Below are positions 10,655 through 22,186 of a stretch of 64,000 nucleotides of DNA, in pieces (position 1 is the first letter of the stretch; the number at the start of each line of letters is the position of its first letter). The DNA lies in the NCBI GenBank assembly GCA_019454045.1, contig SKCR01010150.1:620001-684000 (forward strand), written 5' to 3'. The translations under genes and the position numbers were made by a program. This DNA is from Zanthoxylum bungeanum (taxonomy: Eukaryota > Streptophyta > Magnoliopsida > Sapindales > Rutaceae). The notes below the pieces were generated by a model. It did not search any database, had not been told where the DNA came from, and worked only from the letters and a program-made list of their open reading frames with translations.

Positions 10655-11395
10655 TTATCACCCACAATCTCCCAAACTCTTTTGAGGAAATTAAAGCTAA
10701 ATCCATCAGGGTAGGAATTTTCGACCCGTCCATATCCCAAATGGTTGCTTTGACCTCATTAAGAGATATTAGCATTTCTAAGAATTCAATGGATTGATAA
10801 AGGTTTAGATCCCGCATTCGTAATAAAGGTTTTTGACCCATCCATATCCCAAATGGTTGCTTTGTCTGGATTTTCTTTCTGATAACCTCAAGATTTCATT
10901 AAAGTCCCCCCGATTAATGAAGGTTTAGATCCCGCATTCGTAAGAGAAAGAATGACATCCTACAGAGCTTCATGATCCGCTGTGTTACACGAAGCATAAA
11001 CATTACATATACGACATTTTAAGTTAAAATGAACAAACTCTCCTTCAATCAGAATCCAACCATTCCCAGAAGAAAAAAAAAATGAAATCATAAACAAATT
11101 CTTTCTCCAGCCCCCAGAACCATCATTTACAGTTAACTAAATCAACGTCAATATTTTCCCAAAGATTTTTACGTACGTTAGATTTAGCTTTCTTGGCTAC
11201 TTTAGTTTCCTCAAGCGTCGCCAAGTCCCTACTAACAATACTGATCAACTTGTCCTTCAGAGCTTCAAAATTCGGATTGAAAACAATCCCTAAAGCTTCA
11301 CCCATAGCCATTGTTTTATCTACATCTTGAGTTGCGTCCAAAGTTTGGGGGAACTGGTTCCGGATCATAATTAAACACATGAAGATTCGCCGAGA
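10655..11395 (-). pseudogene. LINE (L1-type) ORF2 relic: endonuclease end and RT start
   Basis: On the minus strand, 11123-11380 gives a fragment with MGEALGIVFNPNFEALKDKL. About 10870-11060 gives endonuclease-like text (CNVYASCNTADHEAL, then SLTNAGSKPSLIGG). 10635-10841 gives the block before RT (NEVKATIWDMDGSK, KEF), where intact LINEs have 'aiwdcdg.KsPGPDG'. The frame changes between these pieces and the PGPDG motif is lost. A local partial duplication of ~110 bp is present (see findings). It abuts the gypsy LTR end exactly, which suggests that the LTR element inserted into this LINE. Confidence 0.65.
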
Positions 11396-14250
11396 ATAAC
11401 AAAATCATAACGAAAATCTGCTATATATATTTGGTTTCTTTGGGATAAAATCATTTGAGACAGATCGAAGTCACCTGATTAAAAATATGGCCTTAACGCT
11501 TCTACTAAACAAGACTAGTGAAATCCGGATACATACAGCGCCATTTTATTTTACATAGGGGTAGTTGACTAATTATTTTAATTTTATGATTATAATTATA
11601 ATTATTAGCAAGAGAAAGTCAATCGATTAAAATTGAATTATTTGAAAACAATGTTTGTTTTATAAATTAAGTCAGCTGGTTTGGTGCTCCAAATAAATGT
11701 TTGAAGATCATGAAGCAATAACGCTTGCTCAAAACAAGTTCAACGCCCACTTGTAATTGAACATGTATCCAAAATTTAATTGTTTTTTAATTAAAAAATA
11801 TATATATAATTTGTTTATGAGGTTTTTCACTTTATTAATTACACATTTAAATGGTAAACACTTGTGTTACATAATATGATATTCTCTTCATTTGAGTGTA
11901 GAAGAAATCAAGAAACTCATAAGAAAATGCTATCAAAGTCAGTTAAAAATCATCAAATCATTTGTTGTGTATAATTATTGAACAATCATATAAAAATCAA
12001 ACTCATATCTTAAAACTTGCAGATGTCCACATGAAGGAAATAATTAAAATTAAAAGATCTAAGCCCTGCGTTAAGCCAAAAACTTAAATTATTAATTAAC
12101 GCGTTCAAAACATGACCCCTAAGGGATTACGTGTCTCAGATACCCACATAAGACCTTTAGCATTCGATGAGATTATCAAAGACCAACAATTCTAGTTGAG
12201 GGTAACATTAATACACATAAAGTTTATCAGATACATGATAGGCACTTGTACAAGAAAATATTTGAATATATATATATGAACTTCTATTCAAAGACGTAAA
12301 CAAATACTAGTCTCCATACAAATCTTGGACGAGTGTGTTTATGATATACGCAATAAATATTAATGAATTAATAATACAGAAGCCGCTTACAGTTCATCTC
12401 CCACCTTCCAAAATTTTCAAGACCGCATTATTATTTTTTCTCCATTTAATTATTATTTCGGAGAAAAAGGTACGTAGTTTGGTTAGAATATTGTTTTATT
12501 TGTGGTTATTTACGTTATTAGAAAAAAAAAGTTAAAATTACATTCAACTACTTTACACGTTATTATATTGATACTTTAGTTCCAGCAATTTTAAAACCCT
12601 TGCTGTTGAATATTTTTCCGTTAATTTTGAGTCATTTTTTCATTGATTAAAGTTAAATGACTTGAATATCCAAAAATATTATCCAAAGATAATTAAATAT
12701 TGTTTCAATATTAGATAAAAAGTTTAACAAAAAATATTTAAGAGACTAAAATTTGTATTTTTTAAGCTTATAGGACCTAAAATTTATTTATATTTCTAAA
12801 ATTACAGAAACTAAAGTGTTATATGATAATTTATGGAAGTAATTGATTGCTATTTTATTTTATAAAAAAATTGTGTTTTATTTTTGATAATTTTCCCATG
12901 ACTTCTTTTTTTATTTATGAATTGCATAATAGTATCCTAACTTTGTGGGCTCATAAATGTCGCATAGCCAAATATTTCACTATCCAACTTTATCTCTTTA
13001 TTAATGCATAAAGTTTATATACAATCATTCTTTCATAATTTGTTTGAATTTTTGTATCGTCTTTCTTCTTCCTTTGCTCATATTTCAGGTCTTTTTTTTT
13101 TTTTTTTTTACAGGGACATATCCTTTGATGTGTGAAGCATTTTACTTTGCTTTGGTCACCTTATCTACTTGTATGATTTATTTTATTGAAAGTCTAAAAA
13201 TGTTCTAATTAAATTGAGCCATTTGTCATATTTAGAGGATTTTGTTAGACATTGACATAAATTATGGAAAAAAATAATTTTATTTTACCGAATTTAATGA
13301 GATAAATATTTTAGATAGAACATAAAATATCAAATAATCTATAACCGATCAAACCTAATGAAAAAAAATTATATTTATTTTGTTTGGTTTAATAAATGAG
13401 TACCAATAAATTTACTCAAAAATGACATGGTTATGTTAAATTTATATATATATATATATATCAAATTAACCCATTTTTAGACAATACTTTTTAGCTTAGT
13501 TTGTGTAATTTTTAATCCTGTAAGTTCCATAATATTTTTAGTGTCTTGATGATAAAATCAATGTAATTGATAATTTGATGTGTGGTAACTTAAGTCCATA
13601 ATTTTGGTGTGAAAATATTTGTAAACGATCGATCCATTTTTATTGAAAAGATTTCTATTCACATTTCACAATTCATATCATATACCTAACAAATCATGGA
13701 CACACACATTGCATGAAACACATGCTATACTTTGATTCATCTAATTATCTCATGTTCAATCAAGTCACATATAAAAATATATAGTTGTTAGTCACCATCA
13801 AATCTTTTGATTTTTACTAAACTAGCTTACATTTGGATTTGCAATATAATTATGTTAGTCACATAATGATATAGAGGTGATCACTAGCTATTTACCAAAA
13901 AAAATAAAAATAAAAATATTTGAAAAGTGGAAAAAATAAAGAGAAGTGGTACCCGTATTTGGTATGTGCAATCAATCACTTTATAAAAATTATTTTATTT
14001 AGGTAAATCATCTCACAATCTCATAAGTATCGGGTAATTTTATAGTTTTATTATCCAATTATGGTATGATATTATAACACGTTTTTGTCTTATGACTTTT
14101 TTTAAATTGAAAATAAGAAAATTATAGATTAATAGAATTTTTATTTTCTCCTTCATAATTTTCATTATTAATTGGAATGTGAATTGCTATAATGGAAAGA
14201 GGAAATTACTAAAATTAATATATAAACATAAGGCGGATTAATTAGAAGGA
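11396..14250. other. Gene-free AT-rich intergenic stretch
   Basis: I see no coding signal or recognisable element here, only A/T runs, a T19 tract near 13091-13109 and a (TA)n at 13442-13461. Distal regulatory DNA for the P450 gene could lie in it, but nothing in the sequence shows this. Confidence 0.5.
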
Positions 14251-14257
14251 GAAGATA

Positions 14258-15097
14258 TGACCTTGACCACGTGAAATTTGAATTTTCTCCAATTAATAAA
14301 CTTGTCTCAAGGTAGGCCTAGAACTTAATGTAAGGTCCCATATTTTATCCACAAATTACTTGGTTTTCTTTTGCCACATGTCCCAATTTTGACCGGTCAA
14401 TGTGGAGGGTTTTGATTTGCTGAAAAAGCCATCCACCTTTTTTAATTCATTACTGTTCTGTTAACCCCCTAATGTCGTCTAAACAAAATAAGATTGACAA
14501 TTAAAAATCCCAAAAATAAATACATAACTCTAAAAAAAAAAAGATCAAAAACATTAATTCCTATCTATTTCAAGATAATAAAATGTGCAATTTCAATATT
14601 ATTTTTTATTGTAACTCGATTGAACGTATGTACATACTAAATTAAAAATCATAGAGTACGGACGAAGCAAATTAAAGGCACTATTAGTATTACTAACTCC
14701 CCCTTTTGTCTTGCTTAAGAGCCAATTTCAATTTTTCCAAGTCATTTGGTCAAAATCACAAAAACTCCTTCCCCAAAAGTGCTTTCTTGACACGTGCTTC
14801 TCACTCTCTCTCTCTCTTTCTTTCTCATGTAATAAGTTTTTGAGAGTATATATGATTATGACCAAATCCAAAACCATGAATGAGCTGGATGGAAATTCCG
14901 TGTGTGGGATTCAAGCTGTATTTTTGAAAAGCACTTTCTCTCTTCCTTCCTTTTTTTTTTTGGTTTTGGGTACCCAAAAAGCCTATATATACACTTATTT
15001 GCTTCACAACCACTTACGACTACTACCACTACCACTACCACTACCACTTCTATAGCTTCTCAACACAAAAACAAAGAAAAAGCAAAAACATATCAGC
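14258..15097 (+). promoter_or_regulatory. Promoter and 5' UTR of the CYP707A gene
   Basis: A TATA box (ctatatatac) lies at 14983-14992, about 105 bp before the ATG. A G-box/ABRE-type ACACGTGC is at 14790-14797 and a second CACGTG at 14268-14273. A palindromic double W-box, TTGACCGGTCAA, is at 14389-14400. A CT microsatellite (about 14803-14826) precedes the TATA box, and the leader has a tac/cac trinucleotide run (15019-15048). CYP707A genes are known to be induced by ABA and ABRE-like G-boxes are binding sites for the bZIP factors of that response; that these sites work here is inference. Confidence 0.55.
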
Positions 15098-17145
15098 ATG
15101 GATTTCACTTGCTTGTTTTTGTTTTCATTTGCTCCCATTTGCTTCTTCTTTCTCTTTCACTTGCTTCTAAAATTCATTTCTTCAAATGGGAGAAATTTGC
15201 CTCTCCCTCCAGGCACCATGGGCTGGCCTTATATTGGAGAGACCTTTCAACTCTATTCTCAAAACCCAAATCTGTTCTTTGCTTCTAAAGTCAAAAGGTC
15301 AATATCAATACCAATACCAATTCTTGTTCATCTCGCTATTGCATATTTTTAATTTTTTTTTTTTTTTTTTTGTTTGATTGTAACTAATGTGGTCATTGTA
15401 TTTGGTTAATAGATATGGTTCTATCTTCAAGACTCACATATTGGGATGTCCTTGTGTAATGATTTCGAGCCCGGAAGCTGCCAAATTTGTGCTTGTAACA
15501 AGAGCTCATCTTTTCAAGCCAACATTCCCAGCTAGCAAAGAAAGGATGTTAGGCAAACAAGCCATATTCTTTCACCAAGGAGACTACCATACCAAGCTCA
15601 GGAAGCTTGTTCTTCGCGCTTTCATGCCTCAATCAATCAAGAACATCGTCTCTGATATCGAATCCATAGCTAAGGATTCTCTTCAATCATGGGAAGGCAG
15701 ATTAATCAATACTTTCCAAGAAATGAAGACAGTGAGTTCCCAAATTCCACTACAAAAACAGATTCCTCTGTTTTACTTCCCCCTGTTTGATAATTTCAAA
15801 ATTTTTTGCTTATAGTTTTGTCTTATTGCAGTATACTTTCAATGTTGCACTGCTTTCGATATTTGGAAAAGATGAAGTTCTCTACAGAGAAGATCTGAAG
15901 AGGTGTTACTACATTCTTGAAAAGGGATACAATTCAATGTCAATCAATCTTCCAGGCACACTATTCCACAAATCAATGAAAGCAAGAAAAGAATTGGCTC
16001 AAATTTTGGCAAAAATCCTGTCAACAAGAAGACAAATGAAGCTTGATCACAATGACTTGCTTGGATCTTTCATGGGTGACAAAGAATGCCTCACTGATGA
16101 ACAAATTGCTGATAACATAATTGGTGTTATTTTCGCTGCCCGTGACACCACAGCTAGCGTGTTAACATGGATTGTCAAATACCTTGGAGAAAATCCCAGT
16201 GTCCTACAAGCTGTCACAGTAAGAAAATTCAATCTTGGCTCCAAATAAATATCTCAATTTAAATAATAACTGAAAATAATAGTTTAATAATTGCAAATGG
16301 CTAATGGCTACCTTTTATTTTCCTTGGTTGCGGCTTTACAGGAAGAGCAAGAGGCCATAATTAAGAGTAATGAGAAGTGTGATGAGGAGAAACTTCTGAG
16401 TTGGGCAGATACAAAAAAGATGCCAATAACTTGTAGAGTGATTCAGGAGACACTCAGAGTTGCTTCAATCTTATCTTTTACTTTCAGAGAAGCTGTGGAA
16501 GATGTTGAATATGAAGGTCAGTTTCAGTTACTGCAAATTTCTGACAAAATTAACACTACCCTATGCTATGTATTTCTAAGTATGCTAATGTTTTATTTAT
16601 TTTTTTTGTTTTTATCTTTTTTTTTCTCCAGGGTACCTTATTCCAAAAGGGTGGAAAGTTTTGCCTCTTTTCAGAAACATTCACCACAGCCCAGAAATTT
16701 TCCCAGATCCTGAAAAATTTGACCCATCAAGATTTGAGGTAAGGAAAAAAAGAAGATTAAATTTTTTGTTGATTCATAATTTGGTTTTGGTTGTTCAATG
16801 TAATGAGTGTAAGTTTGTAATGATATTAACAGGAAGCTCCAAAGCCAAATACATTTATGCCATTTGGGAATGGGACACATTCATGTCCAGGGAATGAGCT
16901 AGCTAAGCTGGAAATTTTGGTGCTGCTTCATCATCTGACTACAAAGTACAGGTTGGTAAAATTTGATAAGAGATAAAAAAAAAAAGTTTTTGAGTTTGCT
17001 AAAAATGGGAATTTGTTTTAGAGTCTGACATGGGCAATATTGTAATTGCAGATGGACAATGGTGGGCAAAAATAATGGAATCCAATATGGCCCTTTTGCA
17101 CTTCCAATGAATGGCTTGCCCATCAGATTAGCCCTAAAGACATAG
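15098..17145 (+). CDS. CYP707A: Abscisic acid 8'-hydroxylase (cytochrome P450 CYP707A), 7 exons
   Basis: It oxidises abscisic acid at C-8', the main step of ABA breakdown, on the ER membrane with NADPH-P450 reductase. Exons by splice consensus: 15098-15297, 15413-15731, 15832-16218, 16342-16516, 16632-16738, 16833-16951, 17052-17145 (1401 nt, 466 aa, the usual family length). All introns are GT-AG and the frame is kept across them. There is an N-terminal membrane anchor (residues ~4-27), then the proline hinge [19 protein letters not shown], the I-helix FAARDTTAS (274-282; AARDTT is typical of CYP707A), ExxR (E338-R341), PSRF (392-395) and the haem loop [10 protein letters not shown] with ligand Cys414. 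The tail reads [10 protein letters not shown], also typical. No inactivating change is seen. The start is the first in-frame ATG after the TATA box and gives the expected N-terminus. A polypyrimidine run of ~20 T lies in intron 1. Confidence 0.96.
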
Positions 17146-17648
17146 GAGTCACAAAAAAAGGACAAGTCCTGAACAAACTTCAACTGAATCAACTCTCAAC
17201 ATGCAACTTTCTATTTATAGAAAGCAAAATTGATGATGATGAAGGGATTAAAAAAAAAAAGAAGAGAGACCCATTTTATAAAGAGAAGCAGAGAAGTAAT
17301 TGAGAAGTTTATTTTATTTTCTTTTTTTGTCAAAAGGTGACAAAGAGGAAGAGATTTTAAAGATTGGTAGTATACAAAAAGGGAAATTAATTGTACATAT
17401 GATAAGAGCCTTCATAACATTCAAAAAATAAAATAAAAATAGAAGCAGATTATTTTCATTATTTTCTTTTTATTAAGGAGGGAATTATTAGATTCAATAT
17501 GTGTAAGTTGGTTGGCCTTGATCCCCAATTTAGGGGTGTTTTTGTAAGTGTTTATGAATATAAGTGCCGCAAGGCAAAAAATGAAAAATTCAATGATCAA
17601 TTTCAATTATTTACATACTTCTGACTAATTTTTTGTACTATATTTTAG
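17146..17648. other. 3' flank of the P450 gene
   Basis: The 3' UTR is probably in the first ~250 bp (A-rich, gatgatgatgaag). No definite AATAAA site can be chosen among several A-rich candidates, and no further gene is seen. Confidence 0.4.
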
Positions 17649-19372
17649 GGGTGTTAAAACGAATCAATGAATCAAATATGTGAGGAATACTAAACGAATC
17701 GAATCAGAATGTGTCAAATTCGAATTTGATTCATTTATTAAACGAATTCTAATATTAGGATTCGAATTCGATTCGTTTAATAAACGAATATTCATATATG
17801 ATTCGTTTAATAAACGGATATTCATATATGATTCGTTTATTCGATTAAACAAAATTAAACGAATCGAATCGAATATTGGATTCATTTAGATTCGTTTAAA
17901 TATAATTAAATGAATCGAATCAAATCTTCAATTCGTTTAATATTTAATAACTATATATTAATATTAGAATAATTAAATAAACCGACAATAAAAAAATAAT
18001 TAATACAAAATTAACATCCTATTCAAAGTTGTTATAAATTAAAAATCCTTAAAACAAACTCAAAATTTCAAATTATAAATTCATTACATAATAATAATTA
18101 AAACTGCAAAATTTGACAAATATCTTTATCTTTATCTCCTTAAAAAAAAGATCCCGCACACAAAATATAGTTGTATTACTGAGTTAATTTTTTTTAAAAA
18201 AAACTTTATGAAAGTTTTACCCTTTATTTGGATTAAGTGTAAGGAGGTTTATTAAAATATGATAATGTAAGATAATAAGAGGTGGAGTGAAGTAAGTTAA
18301 AATGATGGTTTAATAATGTTGTTGTGCTTGGTTGGTAGGTATTATAAAATAAGGTTAAATATAAAAATACAAAATTACCCTTCCAATGTAAATAATTACT
18401 ATAAAAATTAATATAAATTGATTAATTTTAAAAAAAAATTATTTCACAATAAAAATTAATAATTGTGGTAGTGAAAATGATTTAATTAACGAACAAATTG
18501 AGAATATTGACAAGATAATGGAGATATTTTTGGAATCTAAAAATTTTAAACAATCATTGGAGTGTTATGAATAGTGAGGTTTTGATGAAGTTTTCAACTC
18601 ATGAAATAACCTTAAAAAACATACATCACCGAAACACTTCTTCCCAAACACCAAAATTTATTTTACTTTACATTATCATACTTTCTCAAACCTCAATCCA
18701 AATAAAGTATTAGAGTTCATAGAGAAAACCTTACCATCACACTTCCACATAATCACTATGAATATTGATATTCTCTTATGATGGGGGGTTATTAATGCTC
18801 ATTTTCATAGTGTTTCGAGTAAGTTGGTCAATGATGACGCACGATTTTCTTCAAATAAATATAAATAATACATTAAATTAATCCCAACGGGAACCTAAGT
18901 CACAATAAGTAAGGATCATTTGCAGTTTTAATAGTAATAGCAGTTGGGCAACATATTAGCAATACTATCACGAGCCATGGAAGTAAGGGTACGATAGCGA
19001 AAATTGTCAAGAAATTCAAACCGGAAAGAGAAAACAAATGATGCGGCTGCAAGTGTGAAATAAATTTTAGTTAAAATACTTTATATAGTTATTTTTTTAG
19101 GATTTTTTTACAAGTAGTTAATTATTAAAAATAACATTATTGATTAATATTTTTATTCTAAAATTTTAAGGGTAAATTTGTGATATAATTAAAGGGATAT
19201 TAAATGAATTCGATTCGTTTATGATTCGTTTAATAAACAATTTCTAAGCGAATAAATGGATTGATGAGTTCAAATTCGGATTCGATTTGTTTATCATTTA
19301 TTAAACGAATTTATTTTTTCAAACTCATATTCGTTTTAAAACGAACCGAATAAACAAATAAATGAATTGTGA
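17649..19372. mobile_element. Class II element with AAACGAATC subterminal repeats (copy 1)
   Basis: Both ends consist of many degenerate direct and inverted copies of aaacgaatcgaatc / gattcgtttaataaacg. The right end (ttcaaactcatattcg...ttgtgacc) is shared with the shorter copy at 33311-33808, and the left end (aaaacgaatcaa) also matches. The middle is longer because another MITE sits in it. There is no transposase and no clear target duplication; similarity to hAT-type non-autonomous elements is inference. Confidence 0.65.
18222..18707. mobile_element. Nested Tourist-like MITE
   Basis: Inverted ends begin CTTTATTTGGATTAAG on the left and end CAATCCAAATAAAG on the right, with pairing continuing through atgataatgtaa / ttacattatcat. 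It is about 486 bp and non-coding. It lies inside the AAACGAATC element, so it arrived later. Confidence 0.6.
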
Positions 19373-19647
19373 CCTAAATTGCAACCACTATTATATTTTC
19401 TTACGTCTCTATTCATAAAGGACTTGACCTTGTGGATTATTCAAGATTTTTCTAAGCTAATGAATGGTACTTCAATTTTCCGAACACGCATTGACAAATT
19501 TCAAGTACTTGGCAAAATCAAATGCTATATATTCAAAAGGTCAAGGCTAGCCACTGTTAATTTTGATAAGGTTTAGACAGCTGTAATTGTGTGCTTAACA
19601 ATAACAATAATAATAATAATAATATGAGTATACAAGTCTTGAGCTTC

Positions 19648-19678
<31 letters not shown>

Positions 19679-21080
19679 TCCAAATGAAAAAGTTTTTCAA
19701 GCCTTTAAAATTTCTCAATATTTATTAAAATGAAGATTTTATCAAAATACTCACACTTTCAAATGGGCAGTCATCTTTGTGACTTTCATCAAAGGACTAC
19801 TCTCAAATTAGTCATTTTAATTAACAACCACAATGGACCAAATTAGCTGCCATGATTAATATATATATATAATCATTGCTGGATCTTTAACTTCAACTTA
19901 TGGAAATAGAGAATCAATTAAAACTTTACACTTATTTTTTAGTTATGTAATCAATTTAATAAGTAAACACTTGAATCATTTTCACAAGAAGGGCATCAAC
20001 TTCTCGTTTGAATTATAAGGACAACACATGTCCTTCATTCCATCTTTTGAATTTTATTGTTGTAAAGATTTGTTAAAATTTTCTGAAAAACGTGATTTGA
20101 TGCTTCAATCCATTTTATACTTATCTAAAATGTATTTTAAATATTCTTGTAGCTTGTAAAAATATCTTTGTTTTTCAACCTAACATTACCAAAAATGATC
20201 ATGAAAACGATTTTGACAATTTAGAAACGTTATTAATAATATAAAAACGATTTCAAAATATATTTTGTTTCTCAAATTATTGAAGCATGGGTAGTTGAAT
20301 ATTTAGTAATTCAAAAGCATTCATCAAATTAGCATCATTTGTTCAGTTGCTAGTATCTTTCATGAATGTCAAAATTGATGATGATAAATTTCTCTTGATA
20401 CTGATTGCAACATAGATTCATGAACAGATTAATGTATATTTCAAAATCATAATGGTTAGAAATTGAAAAGGACCCATTTAGCTCTTTGACTCTGCTTCAT
20501 TTCTAACTAAAAAACCATTAAAATTAATTCATTCCTGCTGTTTGTTTTCTCTTGGTTTGTTCTGTTGAATCTGATCAGCTTCTCTATTTAAAAATTTTAA
20601 TTAAATCTCAACTGCACATCTGTTCATGTAGCTTAGCTATGGATTCAAAATGATGATGATCATTAATATATATATATATATATATATTTTTAATGGTCAA
20701 GGATTACACCCACAAGCAAGAAGCTGGCACCTGTATAATTAATACAGTTTTATAGTTTTTTTTTGCAAGAACAAAGTCAACTTGAACTACAGTATCAGAA
20801 ATATAGATACAATATTTTTGCATGGATCTTCAGAGATGATTCCAGAAGTTTATTAAAGAATGAATTGAGATCAAACTTACACATTTTGTTTGGAAATGCT
20901 CTGCTTAAACTTAACTTTAAAAGCATAACAACTTAAACATTTTGTAAATTCCCACCTAATCTTTACCCGTCAGCTACTATGACAGCTAGTGATTCCATCA
21001 AACAACAACGGCAATTTCAAAGCCATGGCACTTCAATCTCAAATATACCTATAAATCACTAGATATTAGATATAAATGAT
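19373..21080. other. Gene-free AT-rich stretch
   Basis: I see an (AAT)n run near 19600-19622, an A24 tract at about 19655-19678 and (TA)n at about 20668-20687, with no coding signal. Confidence 0.5.
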
Positions 21081-21212
21081 AATTATGGATTAAAAGTAGA
21101 AACGCAAAAAATGACAAATATATATTTCATCTCATAATAATTATGGATTAAAAGTAGAAACGCAAAAAATGACAAATATATATTTCATCTCATAATAATT
21201 ATGGATTAAAAG
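21081..21212. repeat. 58-bp tandem repeat, 2.3 copies
   Basis: The segment starting aattatggattaaaag recurs at 21081, 21139 and 21197, exactly 58 bp apart. The first two units are identical as far as can be read. It is AT-rich and non-coding. Confidence 0.9.
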
Positions 21213-21711
21213 TCACAATATTGTAATTCCAAACATAACCTCACTTTAAAATAAAGCTCAGAAGTCCAGAGGTATTCTATTAGACAACTTATGGCCCAGA
21301 TAGATTTTGGACAAATTTAAATTTCTTCAAGACTTCTCTCTTATGTTTCCCAAGCAAAGCATGACCTTTTCAATCCAACTCATTGCATTAGACAAAATGA
21401 AAGGGATATATTACACAGCTGTTATAATGAAAAACAATTCAAGATCCTCAGATTGTGGTATTGATAAAAGAAACAAAGAAAGTACGTAATTGACCAAACA
21501 AACATCATAAACTTATAATTTTCAATAAATGAGGGCACAATCCAATGGAAGATGCATTTACCCCATTAATTACGGATCACGGATCCCATTATTGCATGTT
21601 TCTTAGTTTGCTATCCTGCTTCTCAAGTGTAATTAAGCATTATTAATTAACACACAATGATAATCTTTCCACTTAAATCCACCGGCAGTTACATTTTCTT
21701 AATTGCCTACT

Positions 21712-22024
21712 TGTTGTGATTAAACACACAATAATAGATGTGATTGGAGAGAAAAATCTTCTTATATTCACAAACAAAAGAATTACAAAGCTTTATAACC
21801 CAAGCTTAACAAAAAACTCCACACCACTTAACTCTCTATCTTTACTCACACATTTGGGATTTAGGGATACTTAGAATGATCTTCAGGCTCCATTTTATAA
21901 TGCTCAAACCGCGTGAACAGTGTCACGCGGTTTGAGCAAGCTGGCAACTTTGCCAACTTCCCAAACACTCTCTGCAGCTGTGCTCCTTTCTTTTCAACTT
22001 TCGGTGCACAACTGGCTACCAACA
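21712..22024 (-). repeat. 3' LTR of the copia element
   Basis: Ends are tgttgtgatt and ctaccaaca. It differs from the 5' LTR at about four or five bases and three single-base indels. It carries the 38-bp palindrome at 21901-21938 next to a TATAAAATG box (complement at 21891-21899). Confidence 0.95.
21901..21938. promoter_or_regulatory. Perfect 16-bp-arm palindrome next to the LTR TATA box
   Basis: TGCTCAAACCGCGTGA, a 6-base loop, then its exact inverse. On the sense (minus) strand it lies immediately upstream of TATAAAATGG. The same palindrome is intact in the other LTR (26847-26884). A regulatory role is inference. Confidence 0.6.
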
Positions 22025-22186
22025 AAATCTCCCCCTCTGTGAAGATTTCCCAAAATCTGAGCCGATCATTAATCATTCAAACCGGATCCTTAAAAGAGAT
22101 CCTCCCCTGGCTGCATCTGTATGACTGCCTACGTACCCTGAGTTGAGATCAAACCAATCGTAGTTATCTGAATCTCCCCACTCTGA

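Noticed and set aside
14711..15055. Open frames in the CYP707A promoter and leader
   Set aside because: They cross the TATA box and CT-rich tract and have no homology.
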